Positions 6,404 through 6,414 of a stretch of 6,414 nt of DNA are shown here, one piece after another (positions within the stretch are counted from its first letter, which is position 1; the number at the start of each line of letters is the position of its first letter). Under the pieces are notes generated by a model. It searched no databases and had not been told where the DNA came from. It was given only the letters and a program-made list of their open reading frames with translations. Origin of the DNA: an uncultured bacterium (GTDB lineage Bacteria > Bacteroidota > Bacteroidia > Bacteroidales > CAIWKO01); assembly GCA_903916135.1 (NCBI GenBank), contig CAIWVT010000236.1, positions 1-6,414 on the forward strand, in the 5' to 3' direction. Position numbers and translations under genes: made by a program.

Positions 6404-6414
6404 ATTTTTATTTA

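Overview
The window looks like chromosomal DNA from an AT-rich member of the Bacteroidota, probably a gliding or type IX secretion lineage; it cannot be placed to genus from this sequence. Four things point there: a protein ending in the gliding-motility-associated/type IX secretion (T9SS) type B C-terminal domain; a short primary sigma factor (287 residues) without region 1.1; the gene order rpsO-pnp-rpoD-rpe, which I recall as common in this phylum; and promoters of the Bacteroidota form TAnnTTTG instead of TATAAT, with no Shine-Dalgarno sequence before the starts.

All six genes are on the minus strand, so transcription runs from the right edge to the left. On the right (6414 down to 2163) is the housekeeping cluster: rpsO (ribosomal protein S15), pnp (polynucleotide phosphorylase), rpoD (primary sigma factor) and rpe (ribulose-phosphate 3-epimerase). 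The gaps after rpsO and after pnp each hold a strong intrinsic terminator and no consensus promoter, so pnp and rpoD may depend on partial readthrough. rpsO, rpe and the next gene down each have a good TAnnTTTG promoter element.

On the left (2101 down to 1) is a cell-surface pair separated by only 12 bases: a 433-residue exported protein with a beta-rich body and a T9SS type B sorting domain, then an exported collagen-like protein. The latter has a signal peptide, a short Bacteroidota-type head module and at least 55 uninterrupted Gly-X-Y triplets. It runs off the left edge, so its C-terminus is unseen. Its repeats form nested blocks of 33, 42 and 39 residues that differ mainly by whole triplets.

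The housekeeping genes are intact and ordinary. The only accessory material is the surface pair, which is the best candidate for something new. I found no RNA genes, insertion sequences, CRISPR arrays or attachment sites.
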